From positions 3,582,857-3,646,856 of the forward strand of contig NZ_JAEHGE010000001.1 of assembly GCF_016097415.1 (NCBI RefSeq): a stretch of 64,000 nt of DNA, read 5' to 3'. The notes beneath the pieces are model-generated. The model saw only the letters and a list, made by a program, of their open reading frames with translations. It had not been told where the DNA came from and searched no databases. Below are positions 1 through 12,897 of the stretch, piece after piece. Within the stretch, counting starts at the first letter, position 1. Each line of letters starts with the position of its first letter. The translations under genes were made by a program, and so were the position numbers. The DNA is from a sulfur-oxidizing endosymbiont of Gigantopelta aegis. Lineage in GTDB: Bacteria; Pseudomonadota; Gammaproteobacteria; GRL18.

Positions 1-82
1 AATTTTATCCATTTTGAATTGTTAGCCTTGCTCATGTGCGATGCACACTACACAAGGCTAACAATCCAAACTGAATAAAATT
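1..82. repeat. Long imperfect inverted repeat in the 16S-23S spacer
   Basis: Bases 1-30 and 53-82 are reverse complements at 27 of 30 positions, separated by a 22-base loop. The inner stem is anchored by gttagccttg / caaggctaac. It lies about 60 bases upstream of tRNA-Ala, so it would be transcribed in the pre-rRNA and would fold into a long hairpin. The element may begin outside the window. It could be an RNase III-type processing stem or an inserted palindromic element; the sequence does not decide between these. Confidence 0.75.
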
Positions 83-142
83 CCGAGATTCTAAAGCAGC
101 CACTAAGGTGACTGCGGGGGTGTCGGAATGCCTTAGTCTATT

Positions 143-218
143 GGGGCTATAGCTCAGCTGGGAGAGCGCCTGCCTTGCACGCAGGAGGTCAGGAGTTCGA
201 TCCTCCTTAGCTCCACCA
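143..218 (+). tRNA. tRNA-Ala (TGC)
   Basis: A complete 76-base cloverleaf: acceptor ggggcta paired near the 3' end, D-arm agctcagctgggagagc, anticodon stem cctgc/gcagg with loop cttgcac giving anticodon TGC, T-arm with gttcgatcc, and an encoded CCA end. Its position between an upstream 16S (outside the window) and 23S is the usual place for tRNA-Ile/tRNA-Ala in gammaproteobacterial rrn operons. Any tRNA-Ile partner would lie to the left of the window. Confidence 0.97.
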
Positions 219-713
219 ATACTAACACTCAGCAAAATCCAAAGGCGGATTAAGTATAGTTACTGACACATTGTAAGATTCAGTATTTATAGTTAATCCA
301 TTTTTTATGGATTAGAACGAAGACTTGGCAACAAGTCATCGTGCTCTTTAAAAATCAGTGAAGTAAACCAACGCAAATGTATCTTAGGTGATACATTGTG
401 CTTGCCTGTTTTTTTATCCAACAAGCAAGTACAAACAATTACCGAGGGTATGCGTCTACAAGCAATGGCTGGTTGTATTGACAGTGCTCGCAAGAGGACA
501 GAAGAAACAACTGGCTAAAGTTCAATAGTAGAAAAAGTAGTTCTTAAAAACGAGGCCACCGACGCAAGTTGGTGGTTGAATTCTTAGAAGAAAGTTACGA
601 AAAGCGATCTTTATGTATCCATAGTCTTAACTAGCAATAGTGAGAGACAGGTATTTTCGACGCAACGACGCGAGTCGCAGCAAACAAAAGGCCGAGAGTA
701 CTTTGTGATATAT
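219..713 (+). other. Internal transcribed spacer, tRNA-Ala to 23S
   Basis: About 495 bases without coding content. It holds a boxA-like antitermination site near 341-352, a small hairpin around 554-577 (gccaccgac ... gttggtggt), and at its right end the 5' strand of the 23S processing stem. No tRNA other than tRNA-Ala is seen here. Confidence 0.8.
341..352 (+). promoter_or_regulatory. boxA antitermination site of the rrn operon
   Basis: The sequence gtgctctttaaa matches the boxA core TGCTCTTTAA that in rrn operons is bound as RNA by NusB/NusE to prevent Rho-dependent termination. It lies in the spacer before 23S, the expected second boxA position. Confidence 0.7.

Positions 714-721
<8 letters not shown>
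693..721 (+). other. 5' strand of the 23S rRNA processing stem
   Basis: Bases 693-721 pair almost perfectly with 3591-3620 downstream of 23S: tatagtcaaga pairs with tcttgactata and agtacttt with aaagtact. This is the long helix that brings the ends of pre-23S together and is cut by RNase III in gammaproteobacteria. It overlaps the first mature bases of 23S. Confidence 0.8.
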
Positions 722-3600
<2,879 letters not shown>

Positions 3601-3818
3601 ATATCGCAAAAGTACTTTCGAATAAGAGATTGTTTGAGAGAATTACATTCTACAGAATGAATTAAGGCTTTAGCGTATACCCAAAGATACGGTTGTTACC
3701 GAGTACCAAGGGTAACGATAACGACCAGCGTTGGGCGGTTTGATAACCGCCTGAGAAGTTTACTTCCAATATTCGAGCGAGGGGCGAAGCGCAAGCTAGC
3801 CTCTTACTCCACCGCCTT

Positions 3819-3935
3819 TCCTGGCGGCCATAGAGACATGGAACCACCCGATCCCATCCCGAACTCGGAAGTGAAACGTGTCATCGCCGATGATAGTTTG
3901 GGAGTTCCCATGCGAAAGTAGGTCACTGCCAGGGT
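3819..3935 (+). rRNA. rrf: 5S ribosomal RNA
   Basis: The terminal helix cctggcggcc ... actgccagg closes a 5S-length molecule with the conserved internal segments gaaccacccgatccc, ccgaactcggaagtgaaac and ctgccagg. The 218-base spacer from 23S (3601-3818) holds the 3' strand of the 23S processing stem and several short hairpins but no tRNA. Confidence 0.96.
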
Positions 3936-3975
3936 TTAATACGGCTTGCACTGAAAAGTGCCAAGTTAAGAAGAA

Positions 3976-4008
3976 GCCCCTGAGTCTCACGACTCAGGGC
4001 TTTTTTTT
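3976..4008 (+). terminator. Rho-independent terminator of the rrn operon
   Basis: Stem gcccctgagtc / gactcagggc with the loop tcac is followed directly by eight T. It is 40 bases after 5S, in the expected place for the end of the operon. Confidence 0.93.
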
Positions 4009-4098
4009 GTGCGAAAGAAAAGATGCAAGAAAAAGACTAAAAGAAAAGCAGGGTTGATAGTTAGGTATCGTTGCGCTTAAAGTACAAGTTATTGAAAC

Positions 4099-4128
4099 GT
4101 AGGATGCTGCTGAGGCACGATGCGCATC
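4099..4128. repeat. Solo arm of the REP-like palindrome family
   Basis: A 30-base match, with a few substitutions, to one arm of the palindromes at 17241-17311 and 51074-51163: gtaggatgctgctgagg followed by a gcgcatc end. No opposite arm is visible nearby. The rest of 4009-4192 holds only AT-rich sequence before birA. Confidence 0.6.
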
Positions 4129-4192
4129 AATCTAGATGAAATATAACAAATATAATCTTGCTAGTTTTATAATTTTTAGTAAGATACCCCTC

Positions 4193-5147
4193 ATGAACAA
4201 GCTAGACTCAGAATATGAGCTATTTAAAGCACTTTGTAACAAAGAACCCGTTGCTATTAATACTAAAAACACAGGCTTAATCGAGAGCTTGTTGGCCAAA
4301 AAATATAGGTATTAAACAAACTGCTAACAACTATAGAATAAAACAAGAGTGCATTGCTCTATCAGAAAAATTGCTCCGCAATAATCTTGATACGGCTATC
4401 AATAACTCAATTAATCCACTAAATATCACCTATCAAACCAATTCAACCAATAAACAAATCACGCAACAAAGCCAAATAGCAAAATACTCAGTGCTTTTAA
4501 GCGAATATCAATCTTCGGGTCAGGGAAGACGAGAAAACAATGGTTTTCACCGTTAGCGACAAATATCTGCTTATCAATGCAATTTGAACTACAACAAACA
4601 CAGAATATACAATTCATTCCTTTAATAACAGCAGTTGCAGTTTGTCGTTCGTTAAAACAACTAGGTGTTGAAGCTTGTCAGATTAAATGGCCCAATGATA
4701 TTTACCTTGAGGGTAAAAAATTAGCAGGAATTCTTGTTGAAAGTCGCTTTAATGCAGAAAAAAGTCAGTATATGTGGTTGGTATCGGACTCAATGTTAAT
4801 ATGGATGCTAACGAGGATATTGATCAATTGTGGACTAGTCTACGTATTAATCAAAATAAACGCTTTGATCGAAACATAATTGTTTCTTTGCTTCTATCCG
4901 AATTGATAGCAACCTATAATAGGATATCCGAATTTAATGCCTATGACTTTGTAAGAACATGGCATCAATATGATTATTTGTACGGTGAAACGATTACTAT
5001 AGTCGATAGCCATGGCTCATACACTGCTATGGCCCAGGGATTGGCAAATGATGGGGCATTATTGATCAAACGATCAAGCAAAAAAAAGAGCAAGATAAGA
5101 TATATTCAGCTGAAGTTTCGATAAAAAAGTCAGGACAGATCAAATAA
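4193..5147 (+). pseudogene. birA: Biotin-protein ligase BirA, frame broken several times
   Basis: In intact form BirA joins biotin to the carrier protein of acetyl-CoA carboxylase, and in many bacteria represses biotin synthesis through an N-terminal helix-turn-helix. The start ATG 4193 opens the N-terminal domain, and changes of frame are needed near 4300 (run of six A), 4530, 4785 and 5085. Read across frames, it gives the family motifs SSGQGRRG..WFSP, the biotin-loop region KWPNDIYLEGKKLAGIL with its catalytic lysine, and GIGLNVN, then a normal C-terminal domain ending at 5147. The order birA-coaX-SPOR gene is a known gammaproteobacterial arrangement. All three neighbours here have frame breaks, several in homopolymers. 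Either the operon is decaying or this stretch has indel errors; birA is usually essential, which favours caution. Confidence 0.8.
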
Positions 5148-5167
5148 GCCAATTTATCTTTCCATTG

Positions 5168-5248
5168 GTAGGATGTGGTGAGGAACGAACCACATCAAAG
5201 ACGTAGATTTAAAACCATTGATGCGGTTCGTTCCTCACCACATCCTAC
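5168..5248. repeat. REP-like palindrome
   Basis: Arms 5168-5196 and 5220-5248 are 29 bases each with one mismatch, around a 23-base loop. The core is gtaggatgtggtgagg plus acgaac. It sits between birA and coaX and belongs to the same family as 17241-17311, 51074-51163 and 57766-57957. Confidence 0.85.
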
Positions 5249-5335
5249 ATCTGAAGTGTAAACATCTTTTTGATCTATGCCAAAAGTCATAGGAATGCTG
5301 TGTGAAAATATTAAAAAAGAAGTGAGAAAAAATAC

Positions 5336-6125
5336 GTGAGTTATGTGTTAATTGATGCGGGTAATAGTTGTTTAAAAATAGCCCGAGTATTAGAACTGGA
5401 TAATAATGACATAAAAAACGACATAAGTTATAACATTATTGATTATACGGATTTATATGAAGATTTATTTTATGAACTAGAAGACTATACACCCTCAAAA
5501 GTATTAGTTTGCAATGTGTCCAACCCGCTTAATTTTCATATTATTTCTGATGTGATTTATAAGCTTTGGCAAATTGAAGCACATTTAGTACATGTTGAAC
5601 AAGATAAATACGGTCTCACGACATTATATTCAAATCCAAGAACACTCGGGGCTGATCGCTGGGTGGGCATGATTGCAGCACGCGAAGAATTCAAAAAACA
5701 CTCTGTGTCGTTGATTGCGGCACTGCTGTTACTATTGATGTTGTCACAGATATTGGCGTACACTTGGGCGGATTAATCACTCCAGGCATTAAAACAGCCC
5801 GTGATTCTCTCGGTTTGAACGCAAATAACTTACCTTCAGTTGAAAATAACAGTAAAAACATCAATAATAATGCATCATCCTTTTAGCGACCAATACACAG
5901 GATGCTATTTTAGGTGGTACGCTGTATCAACTAAGTGCCTATATCGAGCGTATTGTGTCTGAGATAAAAGAAGAGTTTGGTGAAGGTGTTGAATGTATTA
6001 TCACCGGTGGCGATGCTGAGAAGATTCAAGCACTTACCTACCACCACTTTCATTATAGAGAAGCACTCATATTGGCAGGTTTAAAGATCGTGGCTAGAGA
6101 AAAATTTTGCAGGGATAGTATATGA
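5336..6125 (+). pseudogene. coaX: Type III pantothenate kinase CoaX, two frame breaks
   Basis: CoaX phosphorylates pantothenate, the first step of coenzyme A synthesis, and belongs to the ASKHA fold. From a GTG start the N-terminal phosphate loop reads LIDAGNSCLK. Later come GADRWVGM and, after a frame change at the A-run near 5693-5698, VVDCGTAVTID (catalytic Asp region) and GGLITPGI. A second frame change is needed at the T-run near 5882, after which TGGDAEKI is read. The stop overlaps the ATG of the next gene (ATGA), as expected for translational coupling. Both breaks look like one base missing from a homopolymer, so a sequencing or assembly artefact is a real alternative to true loss. Confidence 0.82.
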
Positions 6126-6944
6126 AGTGGTTGTTTATCATTGCGGTGTTGGTAAATATTGCCTTTGGTGTCAATAATCTATTTTTTGTAGATAAATCCG
6201 ACCTACAAACTGCCAGTACGGATGATTTTGATAAAACTCAAATAGTCTTACTCAATGAGATGGACTCTAATGCCTTAAGAGAACTTCAGGATAAAATCTT
6301 GCCAAAGCAGTCAGACTTAGCCGCTGATTTAGTAGACATTGACAATGAAACGCTCGATTTAGATAAAAATGTCTCTCAAGCTGAGAGTGAGACCCAAGCA
6401 GAAAACTTAGCTGAAACAAGGAGCCAAGAATTACCTCCCGTTGATAGTGATCAAGTATCTCAAGTCATCCCAACGCTTCCAAGAAGTTTATGTTATCGAT
6501 TGGGACCCTTCAGTAAAGACTTAATGACTGATGTTAGACTAACACTAGAAGCACAATATCAAAATGAGTTATCTTTTGGTATCGAAACCACCTCAGCGAT
6601 TACATACTATCGTATTTATATTCCACCTTTAAAAGACAAAAAAGCAATTAAAGAAATATTGGCTCAGCTAGACGAAAATGGTCTAAAAGATCATTATGTC
6701 ATGTCTATCGATGGACGAAAAAATGCCATTGCTCTTGGCGTGTTCAAAAAAGATCGGCAGCTGAAAAGTCGCGACTAAAGCCGCTGGAATTGGTTTTTCA
6801 ACCACCATAGAAGCCATTAGCGATGATAAAAACAGCCTTTATCAACTCATGGTGCTGTTTAAAAACAAACAGGATCAGGCTTTTTATCAAACGCTGGTTT
6901 TAGAAAAAGAACTTATCTCCATCGCCTGTGAAAATAAAGGTTGA
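6122..6944 (+). pseudogene. Membrane-anchored SPOR-like protein, one frame break
   Basis: The first 20 residues (MKWLFIIAVLVNIAFGVNNL) form a single membrane anchor, followed by an acidic, low-complexity linker to about residue 120. The C-terminal part carries CYRLGPF and, near residue 200, ALGVFK, the paired strand patterns typical of SPOR (septal peptidoglycan-binding) domains. The frame stops at 6778, but the next frame continues with KAAGIGFSTTIEA to a stop at 6944, so about 60 residues are cut off by an indel near 6757-6785. Genes of this sort follow coaX in many gammaproteobacteria. The SPOR assignment rests on pattern and context. Confidence 0.65.
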
Positions 6945-6968
6945 TCACACAAACAGATTCTGTATAAT
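6941..6968 (+). promoter_or_regulatory. Sigma-70 type promoter of tRNA-Thr
   Basis: TTGATC (6941-6946) and a perfect TATAAT (6963-6968) are separated by 16 bases, 37 bases before the mature tRNA-Thr. The -35 box overlaps the stop codon of the SPOR-like gene. Confidence 0.75.
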
Positions 6969-7004
6969 ACGCCCTGTCTTGTCCCTAAGACGTTTTAACG
7001 ATAT

Positions 7005-7080
<76 letters not shown>

Positions 7081-7251
7081 TATTCTTAATTTTTAAAAAA
7101 GTGATATCAATTCACCTTTTAAAAAATTACTTTAAAATCAAGTCAGAACCCAATCCTTCTACAATATATTATCCAATCTAATGTCCAATTAAAAATCCAA
7201 TCTAAAGTCAATTCGCTACTCAAAAAATTAACAAAACAGAATACATTACAC

Positions 7252-8825
7252 TTATTGTGAGCGATTAATTCTTTTTGTCAAGCTTTGTTCTAATATTTTT
7301 ATCAATTCCATTTGTGGTGCCAAATCAGTCTCAACATACTGACGAGTCACTCTCAGATCTGAGTGTCCTAGTATATTTGAAAGAGTTAATATATTAATAT
7401 TGGTGGTATTACCCAATTCTGAGGCCATGGTATGGCGAAACCGGTGAGGGGATACGGATATACCCGTATTTTTTTAAGTCTTTTAAAAATCCACTCACTT
7501 GTTCAACGCTACAAGTTAATCCATGATATTTTGAGTTGAACCTTGTGATATTAAAAACCTGGTCAGTTCGTTTTGTATTACCAACTTCTTTGTGTTTCTT
7601 CAGTAAAAACGTCAAGTCTTCAATTAATATGTCAGTAAGCGCTTAACGAACAGCGTTCTTTACCTTTTCAATTCTGATTTTTTAAAATTCCAGGAAGCAA
7701 TGCTTCCAGCTTTTCAACCGTATCCGCATAAGGTAATTGGGTTAATACATAGACCATATACATATGGCTCAATATCATTGGCCTTAGCGGTTTCAATAAA
7801 ACTATAATGAACTGCACTGGCATGTGCACCCTTTGGCGTATCTGAAAATAACCAGGCCTTTCTACCCACGCAGAATGGACGGATAGCATTTTCTGCCAGC
7901 ACATTACTGATATTCAACCGACCAAGGCAAACCATCGGCATATTTTGAGATAATGATGTGTGCCATCAGGTGAATACTGCCCATTGATTTAGGTAATGGA
8001 TGTTTTGGCATGACCGCAGCTTTCATTGAACGACTGTCTGTGTCATTGGTGCCTGCAAAGACGGCTTTTCCTGGAAGTATTCCAGTATTTGGACTTTAGC
8101 TGGAATGATATCCAGCTCTTCTCTGACTTTAGTGTAAAAACCTCAATGGCACCGGCTTTTTCTTCATCTGTCAGATCGATGAAGACAGGGACTCTTGGAA
8201 TAGTCTTTGAGAAAGGCTTCCTGCCTGTTTTTCTTTCTTCTTAGGCGAAGTGGTTTTAGGTTCAGGAGCCCCTCGTTTTTCTGTTCAATGACACTCAACA
8301 ATTCATTCTTGTCCGCGTGTGAAAAAGCGGAAAATATAGAGTCGTTTTTGTGGATTCAGCCTTGTTTTGCATGGCTTTATTATAACAAAAAATAGACTAA
8401 AAAATACTTAAAATACAGACTCATAATGCAATTTCTTATGCGGTTTCATGACACTGATATCATAGCCGTCTAATAGCCAGTTGATTTGTTGTCCGGTGAT
8501 CATTCTGAGTTATTTTGAAGCACGGGAGCAAAGGCAATATCTTCAAAAAGGGTTGGTATCGATTATTTTTTTTTTAAAGCAAAATTAAAAATAGCCTTCA
8601 TATGACGAAGGTAAGTATTCCATGTTGTCGTACTGGCCTGTTCTAATACTGTATCTTTCCAGTTGGCTTGGGTTTTTTTATATGCATAAAATCAATTTCC
8701 TGAATAATAGATGAATGAGGGCAACATTCATTAAATCGTCTTGAAATTGACAGATAATTCTCTTCAGTTCTTGGATTATTGATCTTTGCGCATAGGTAAT
8801 ATTGAACCATCTCTTTAATAGTCAT
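7252..8825 (-). pseudogene. Tyrosine-family integrase, split by an IS66 remnant
   Basis: The gene starts at 8825 (GAGG nine bases upstream of ATG) with a SAM-like core-binding domain (MTIKEMVQYYLCAKINN...) that runs, after an indel near 8670, to NTYLRHMKAIFNFAL. The piece at 7252-7634 carries the catalytic half: HRFRHTMAS (His-x-x-Arg), LGHSDLRVTRQYV with the terminal tyrosine, and a stop at 7252. Between them sits an IS66 remnant (7635-8500). A further frame change is needed near 7450. Its place next to tRNA-Thr, and the conjugative ATPase remnant further right, suggest the integrase of an integrative conjugative element. It cannot make an active recombinase as it stands. Confidence 0.85.
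7635..8500 (-). mobile_element. Deleted remnant of the IS66-type element seen complete at 11294-13673
   Basis: Begins with the same terminal sequence gtaagcgcttaacgaacagc as the complete copy and follows it closely, but lacks about 700 bases in the middle of the transposase gene (join near 7924), about 130 bases near 8268, and everything beyond 8500. Pieces of the transposase C terminus and of the second ORF remain readable. It cannot move by itself. It is inserted in the integrase gene. Confidence 0.88.
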
Positions 8826-9200
8826 TAGTTTTAACCTCGTTATTTTTATTAATAGTTAAAAACAGCCTCATCCAACATGTATAATCACCTTATTGAATTC
8901 AGGGTGCTTACCATCAGGATAAATCACATTAAAAGGGAGTAAATAGATGAGCCATGATTTGGGTCTGGCGTCAAACCTTGTCCGGTTGCGCAATTAGCGG
9001 TTTCATTCTGAGTCATCGATTATTGTCAGTGAAGATACTTGATAGGGCGAAAAGCGACCGATGTGCGGCTTTTGCACTTGCACGAAAGCCTGGTTTGAGC
9101 GTAATGAGCAATCGCTTGCGATAACTGTCGCAATTTGATTAGACGCATGATGAATATCGGTGCAGCAATCATATTGTCAAATAGTATTCACTGAGGTAAT

Positions 9201-9776
9201 GAGCAAGCTATTGGTTCATTTTTGACAAATAGTACCTGGCACTATATCAATATCATCAAGAATAAGTAGCTCATATTTATCCAGCTTTTTCAGTTCAAAT
9301 TCCAGAGATAACGCTTCTTTTGCCTTTTGAAGCATTTGCACCAATGAAGTGCTGCTCATGAATTTAACCCGCACTGATTGCTCGATGAGTGCGTAACCAA
9401 TAGCGGCGGCTAAATGCGTTTTCCCCAGACCACTGGCACCAAATAAAAGCAGATTATGTCCTTGCCTGAGCCAGTCTAACTGAGTGATTTTTTTGTTTGA
9501 GCTGTTGGGCTGTCACACCGGTTATTTCATTAAAGTCATACTGTGATAACTGTTTACCAATGGGTAGTTTGCTTTCTCTTAATAAGCGCTTTAATTTGTT
9601 GTCATGCCGGTAACTGGTTTCTAATTCACATAAATGGGCTAAAAATAATTCAGGCTCCCAATCTAATTCAATGGCTTTTGTGAAACCTGCTGCCATTGTT
9701 TGACCATGGTCGTTAAACGTAATTCTTTGAGTAAAAACGGTAATATCATCTCGGTAAGCCGATGATTTAAAGGCAT
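9201..9776 (-). pseudogene. istB: IstB-type transposition helper ATPase, degenerate
   Basis: IstB is the AAA+ helper that loads the IS21 transposase onto target DNA. ATG 9776 starts MPLNHRLTEMILPFLLKEL, typical of the N-terminal domain. After frame changes near 9690 and at a T-run near 9489 it gives Walker A GASGLGKTHLA and Walker B LLILDDI. The family's C-terminal third is not intact: the frame stops shortly after the Walker B strand, and only scattered similarity follows in 9000-9200. Confidence 0.8.
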
Positions 9777-10957
9777 TGGGCTTTTGGCTAACGAGTGAAT
9801 GATATGTTTATAATTGATTGAACGCGAACGGATATGGCGGTGTGCATAAATACGCTTTAAACTTAAGGTCAATTCATGACCATAGAAACAATCTAAATGT
9901 TGATCATAAATATGGATCAATAACGTGGTACCAATCAATCGGGAGGGTACGGTATAAGTGACTCGTTTAACTGAAATGGTACTCCTTGTGGTGACTTTAA
10001 CATAGATCACTAAAGCCATTGGTGCGGCGGCTGGGAAGCGGTTTTAAGTGTGCTTTTTCTTCATTAAATCGTGTTTTACAGCGTATGTTTATTTGGCGAA
10101 CGATGTCATCAATAAAGGCTTCATAATCCAATAAGGCGGTAAAATCTCGACTGCCACGAAGGAGTAGCTTTTGTTCGATTCGGCGTTTTAAATGACCATT
10201 AGGGGATTCAATGGCTCCATTTTCATGGGCAATGCCTTTATTGTTTCGAGTGGCTTTTTATACCATAGTATTGACATAATTTTTCATAACGCTCGGTCAG
10301 CTTTTCTTGTTCATAATGATTGTTAAATGCAGCACTTAGGCTATCGGTTCGGTGGCTTACAGGGACACCGCCTGATTGCCATAGCGCATTCTGTAAGCCT
10401 GAAGAAAGAGATTCAAAGCTCTCTCCACCTAAGACAACTTGAACATAAGTCCAGCCACTATAAACCAATCGGTAGTGATAAAGTTTGTGTTTAAAATCTT
10501 CTCCGTCAATCGTGATTTTAAGCTCATTAGCCCAGGTGTAATCTGAAATACCCATATCACCGGCAATGTGTTTTTGTTGAAAAATAACTTCTTGCTCCGG
10601 TCCTTCCTGAGCACGCCAGCGTTTGACTCGGCGTTGCAGTGTTCTTAGGTGAGTGTTGTCAAATTGACCGGGTTCTAGCTCTTCCAGTGCTTCTAATAAG
10701 GTAATGGGCTGTAGTTTGGGCTCAATCTCAAGTAAGGGCACTAAATGTTGTTCAAAAGCACCATTTAAGGGATCTTTTCGAGTTTTGTACTGTCTGGGCT
10801 GTGTGGTGCCGCCGGGGTGCTTACCTGTATCAATGCGTCGCGCTGATCTTTCTGAAAATCCTGCTTTGGCTGCTGATGAAGCTTGAGTGTGATTCGGTTG
10901 TTTTCGATGTGACATGTATAACTTGACCTGTTCTTGGGTAATTGATTTTCCAGACAT
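9747..10957 (-). pseudogene. istA: IstA-type IS21 transposase, frame broken
   Basis: The N-terminal piece (10238-10957) has the helix-turn-helix region AAKAGFSERSARRID and the DDE core segments with DYTWANELKITIDG and SHRTDSLSAAF. The frame stops at 10238 just where GIKATRNNKGIAHENGAIES, the region around the catalytic Glu, should follow; that sequence is present in another frame. The C-terminal beta domain (VTYTVPSRLIG, YAHRHIRSRSINY) is in a third frame. The C-terminal end overlaps istB. Exact end is approximate. Confidence 0.82.
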
Positions 10958-11301
10958 AAAAATCCTTCTCGATTAATGTGTCTGGAGTGTATCAAACCGG
11001 CCAAGCTAGTTGTCGCCGACCGGACAAGTTAATTGTCGCCTAATAGATGATGAACAATGCTGGTATTTTGATGATATACCCCATCGTATTCTGACGGTTG
11101 AACGGCTGAATCGAGTACCAACACCAGGTCACATGACTGCTGAACGTAGTCATAATGATTTTAACTTTGCATTTATGGATCGTTTGCCAGCAGGCAGTAT
11201 TTTCACTATGTCCATTATTTTCAAACCACAGGATGTGATAGCCAACCACCTTGGAGGAATTATTAATGCCTCAGTGGGTACGGAAGATGATTCGTAAGCG
11301 C

Positions 11302-12791
11302 TTAACGAACAGCGTTCTTTACCTTTTCCAATTCTGATTTTTTAAAATTCCAGGGAAGCAATGCTTCCAGCTTTTCAACCGTATCCGCATAAGGTAATTG
11401 GGTTAATACATAGACCATATACGCATATGGCTCAATATCATTGGCCTTAGCGGTTTCAATAAAACTATAATGAACTGCACTGGCATGTGCACCCTTTGGC
11501 GTATCTGAAAATAACCAGGCCTTTCTACCCACGCAGAATGGACGGATAGCATTTTCTGCCAGCACATTACTGATATTCAACCGACCATCTTCACAATAAA
11601 CAGTCAGCTTAGGCCATTGATTATCAATATAGGTGAGTGCTTTTCCTGTCAAGCTGTCGTTCGGCACTTTGCCCAGGGTGTTATCGACCCATGTTCTTAT
11701 TTTCTCAAGAAGCGGCAGGCTCTGTTTCTGACGAACCTTAAATTTTTCATTAACACTGGCTTCTTTTATCTCACGCTCAATTAAATACAGCTTATTGATA
11801 TGGGCCAGTGCCACATCGGCTTTTGTAGGCTTTTGATTGCTCTTTTTCTTTGGTTGTGCCGTCTGAGAATCTTTGAATTTACGGCGAGTGTGATCCCAGC
11901 AGCCGACCGATGTGGCATTATTTTGTGCACACACGGCATTGTAACCGGCATAGCCATCGGTTTGCAGATAGCCGCTAAAGCCATCAAGCAGGCGCAGTGG
12001 TACTTCCTTCTTACGAGAAGGATCGTATTCAAACAGCACACTGGGTTGTCCAGGTGGCCCGCCACGACTGACCCACATGTATTTGTTCGAATGAGCACTG
12101 AGTCCCGGCTCTTTTAATACTTTGAGCACCGTTTCATCCATTTGGATGATGTCACCCGACAGTTGATGTTCTCGCATGAGGTTGATGAGCGGCTGGAACT
12201 GATGAGCCAGTTTAATAGCCCAATTGGCCATGGTGGCTCGGGTTATATCGCCGCCATAGCGTGATAATATGCCTTCCATTCGATACAGAGGCAAACCATC
12301 GGCATATTTTGAGATAATGATGTGTGCCATCAGGTGAATACTGCCCATTGATTTAGGTAATGGATGTTTTGGCATGACCGCAGCTTTCATTGAACGACTG
12401 TCTGTGTCATTGGTGCCTGCAAAGACGGCTTTTTCCTGGAAGTATTCCAGTATTTGGACTTTAGCTGGAATGATATCCAGCTCTTCTCTGACTTTAGTGT
12501 AAAAACCTCAATGGCACCGGCTTTTTCTTCATCTGTCAGATCGATGAAGACAGGGACTCTTGGAATAGTCTTTGAGAAAGGCTTCCTGCCTGTTTTTTCT
12601 TTCTTCTTAGGCGAAGTGGTTTTAGGTTCAGGGAGCCCCTCATCGTCAGCCGCCTGCTCAGCTTCATCAAATAAGCGTTCCTGACCATCACTTTTTTCAC
12701 TGCTGGGTGCAAAGCGTTTACTACGAGCCAGACGAAGGGCTTCTTCCAGTATTTTTATACGTTGGTTTTTCTGTTCAATGACACTCAACAA
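11302..12791 (-). pseudogene. tnpC: IS66 transposase TnpC with one frame break
   Basis: TnpC is the DDE transposase of IS66. The N-terminal piece (12387-12791) has a coiled-coil start MLSVIEQKNQRIKILEEALR and the RFAPSSEK motif. The C-terminal piece (11302-12390) has IQMDETVLKVL, TDGYAGYNAV and AENAIRPFCVGRKAWLF, which are the catalytic and C-terminal signatures. The frame changes by -1 near 12506, right after codons GTT TTT. The total length of 1490 bases is one short of 497 codons, so a single missing T restores the gene. The remnant at 7635-8500 has the same base run, so the lesion or the slippage site predates the duplication. Confidence 0.88.
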
Positions 12792-12897
12792 TTCATTCTT
12801 GTCCGCGTGTGAAAAAGCGGAAAATATAGAGTCGTTTTTGTGGATTCAGCCTTGTTTTGCATGGCTTTATTATAACAAAAAATAGACTAAAAAGTAC

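Larger units (their letters stand above)
8967..11040 (-). mobile_element. Decayed IS21-family element
   Basis: Contains istA and istB in the typical order and overlap. Both ends carry the repeated terminal motif expected of IS21: at the right end two tandem copies of a caag-ttaattgtcgcc-like unit joined by gaccgg, and at the left an inverted, diverged version (ggcgtcaaaccttgtccggt). The 200 bases inside the left end (8995-9200) are a degenerate istB 3' end. It separates the integrase from the VirB4-type gene and has removed or displaced the start of the latter. Confidence 0.8.

Noticed and set aside
6122-6778. The SPOR-like gene as a complete 218-residue protein
   Set aside because: The next frame continues the domain with KAAGIGFSTT and a natural stop at 6944, so the shorter reading is a truncation.
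8026-8395. Plus-strand open frames over the IS66 remnant
   Set aside because: They are antisense to tnpC/tnpB fragments and have no family resemblance.
8941-11055. Target duplication around the IS21 element
   Set aside because: taaatagatga on the left and taatagatga on the right look alike, but the left one is about 17 bases away from the IS end, so it is not a simple duplication.
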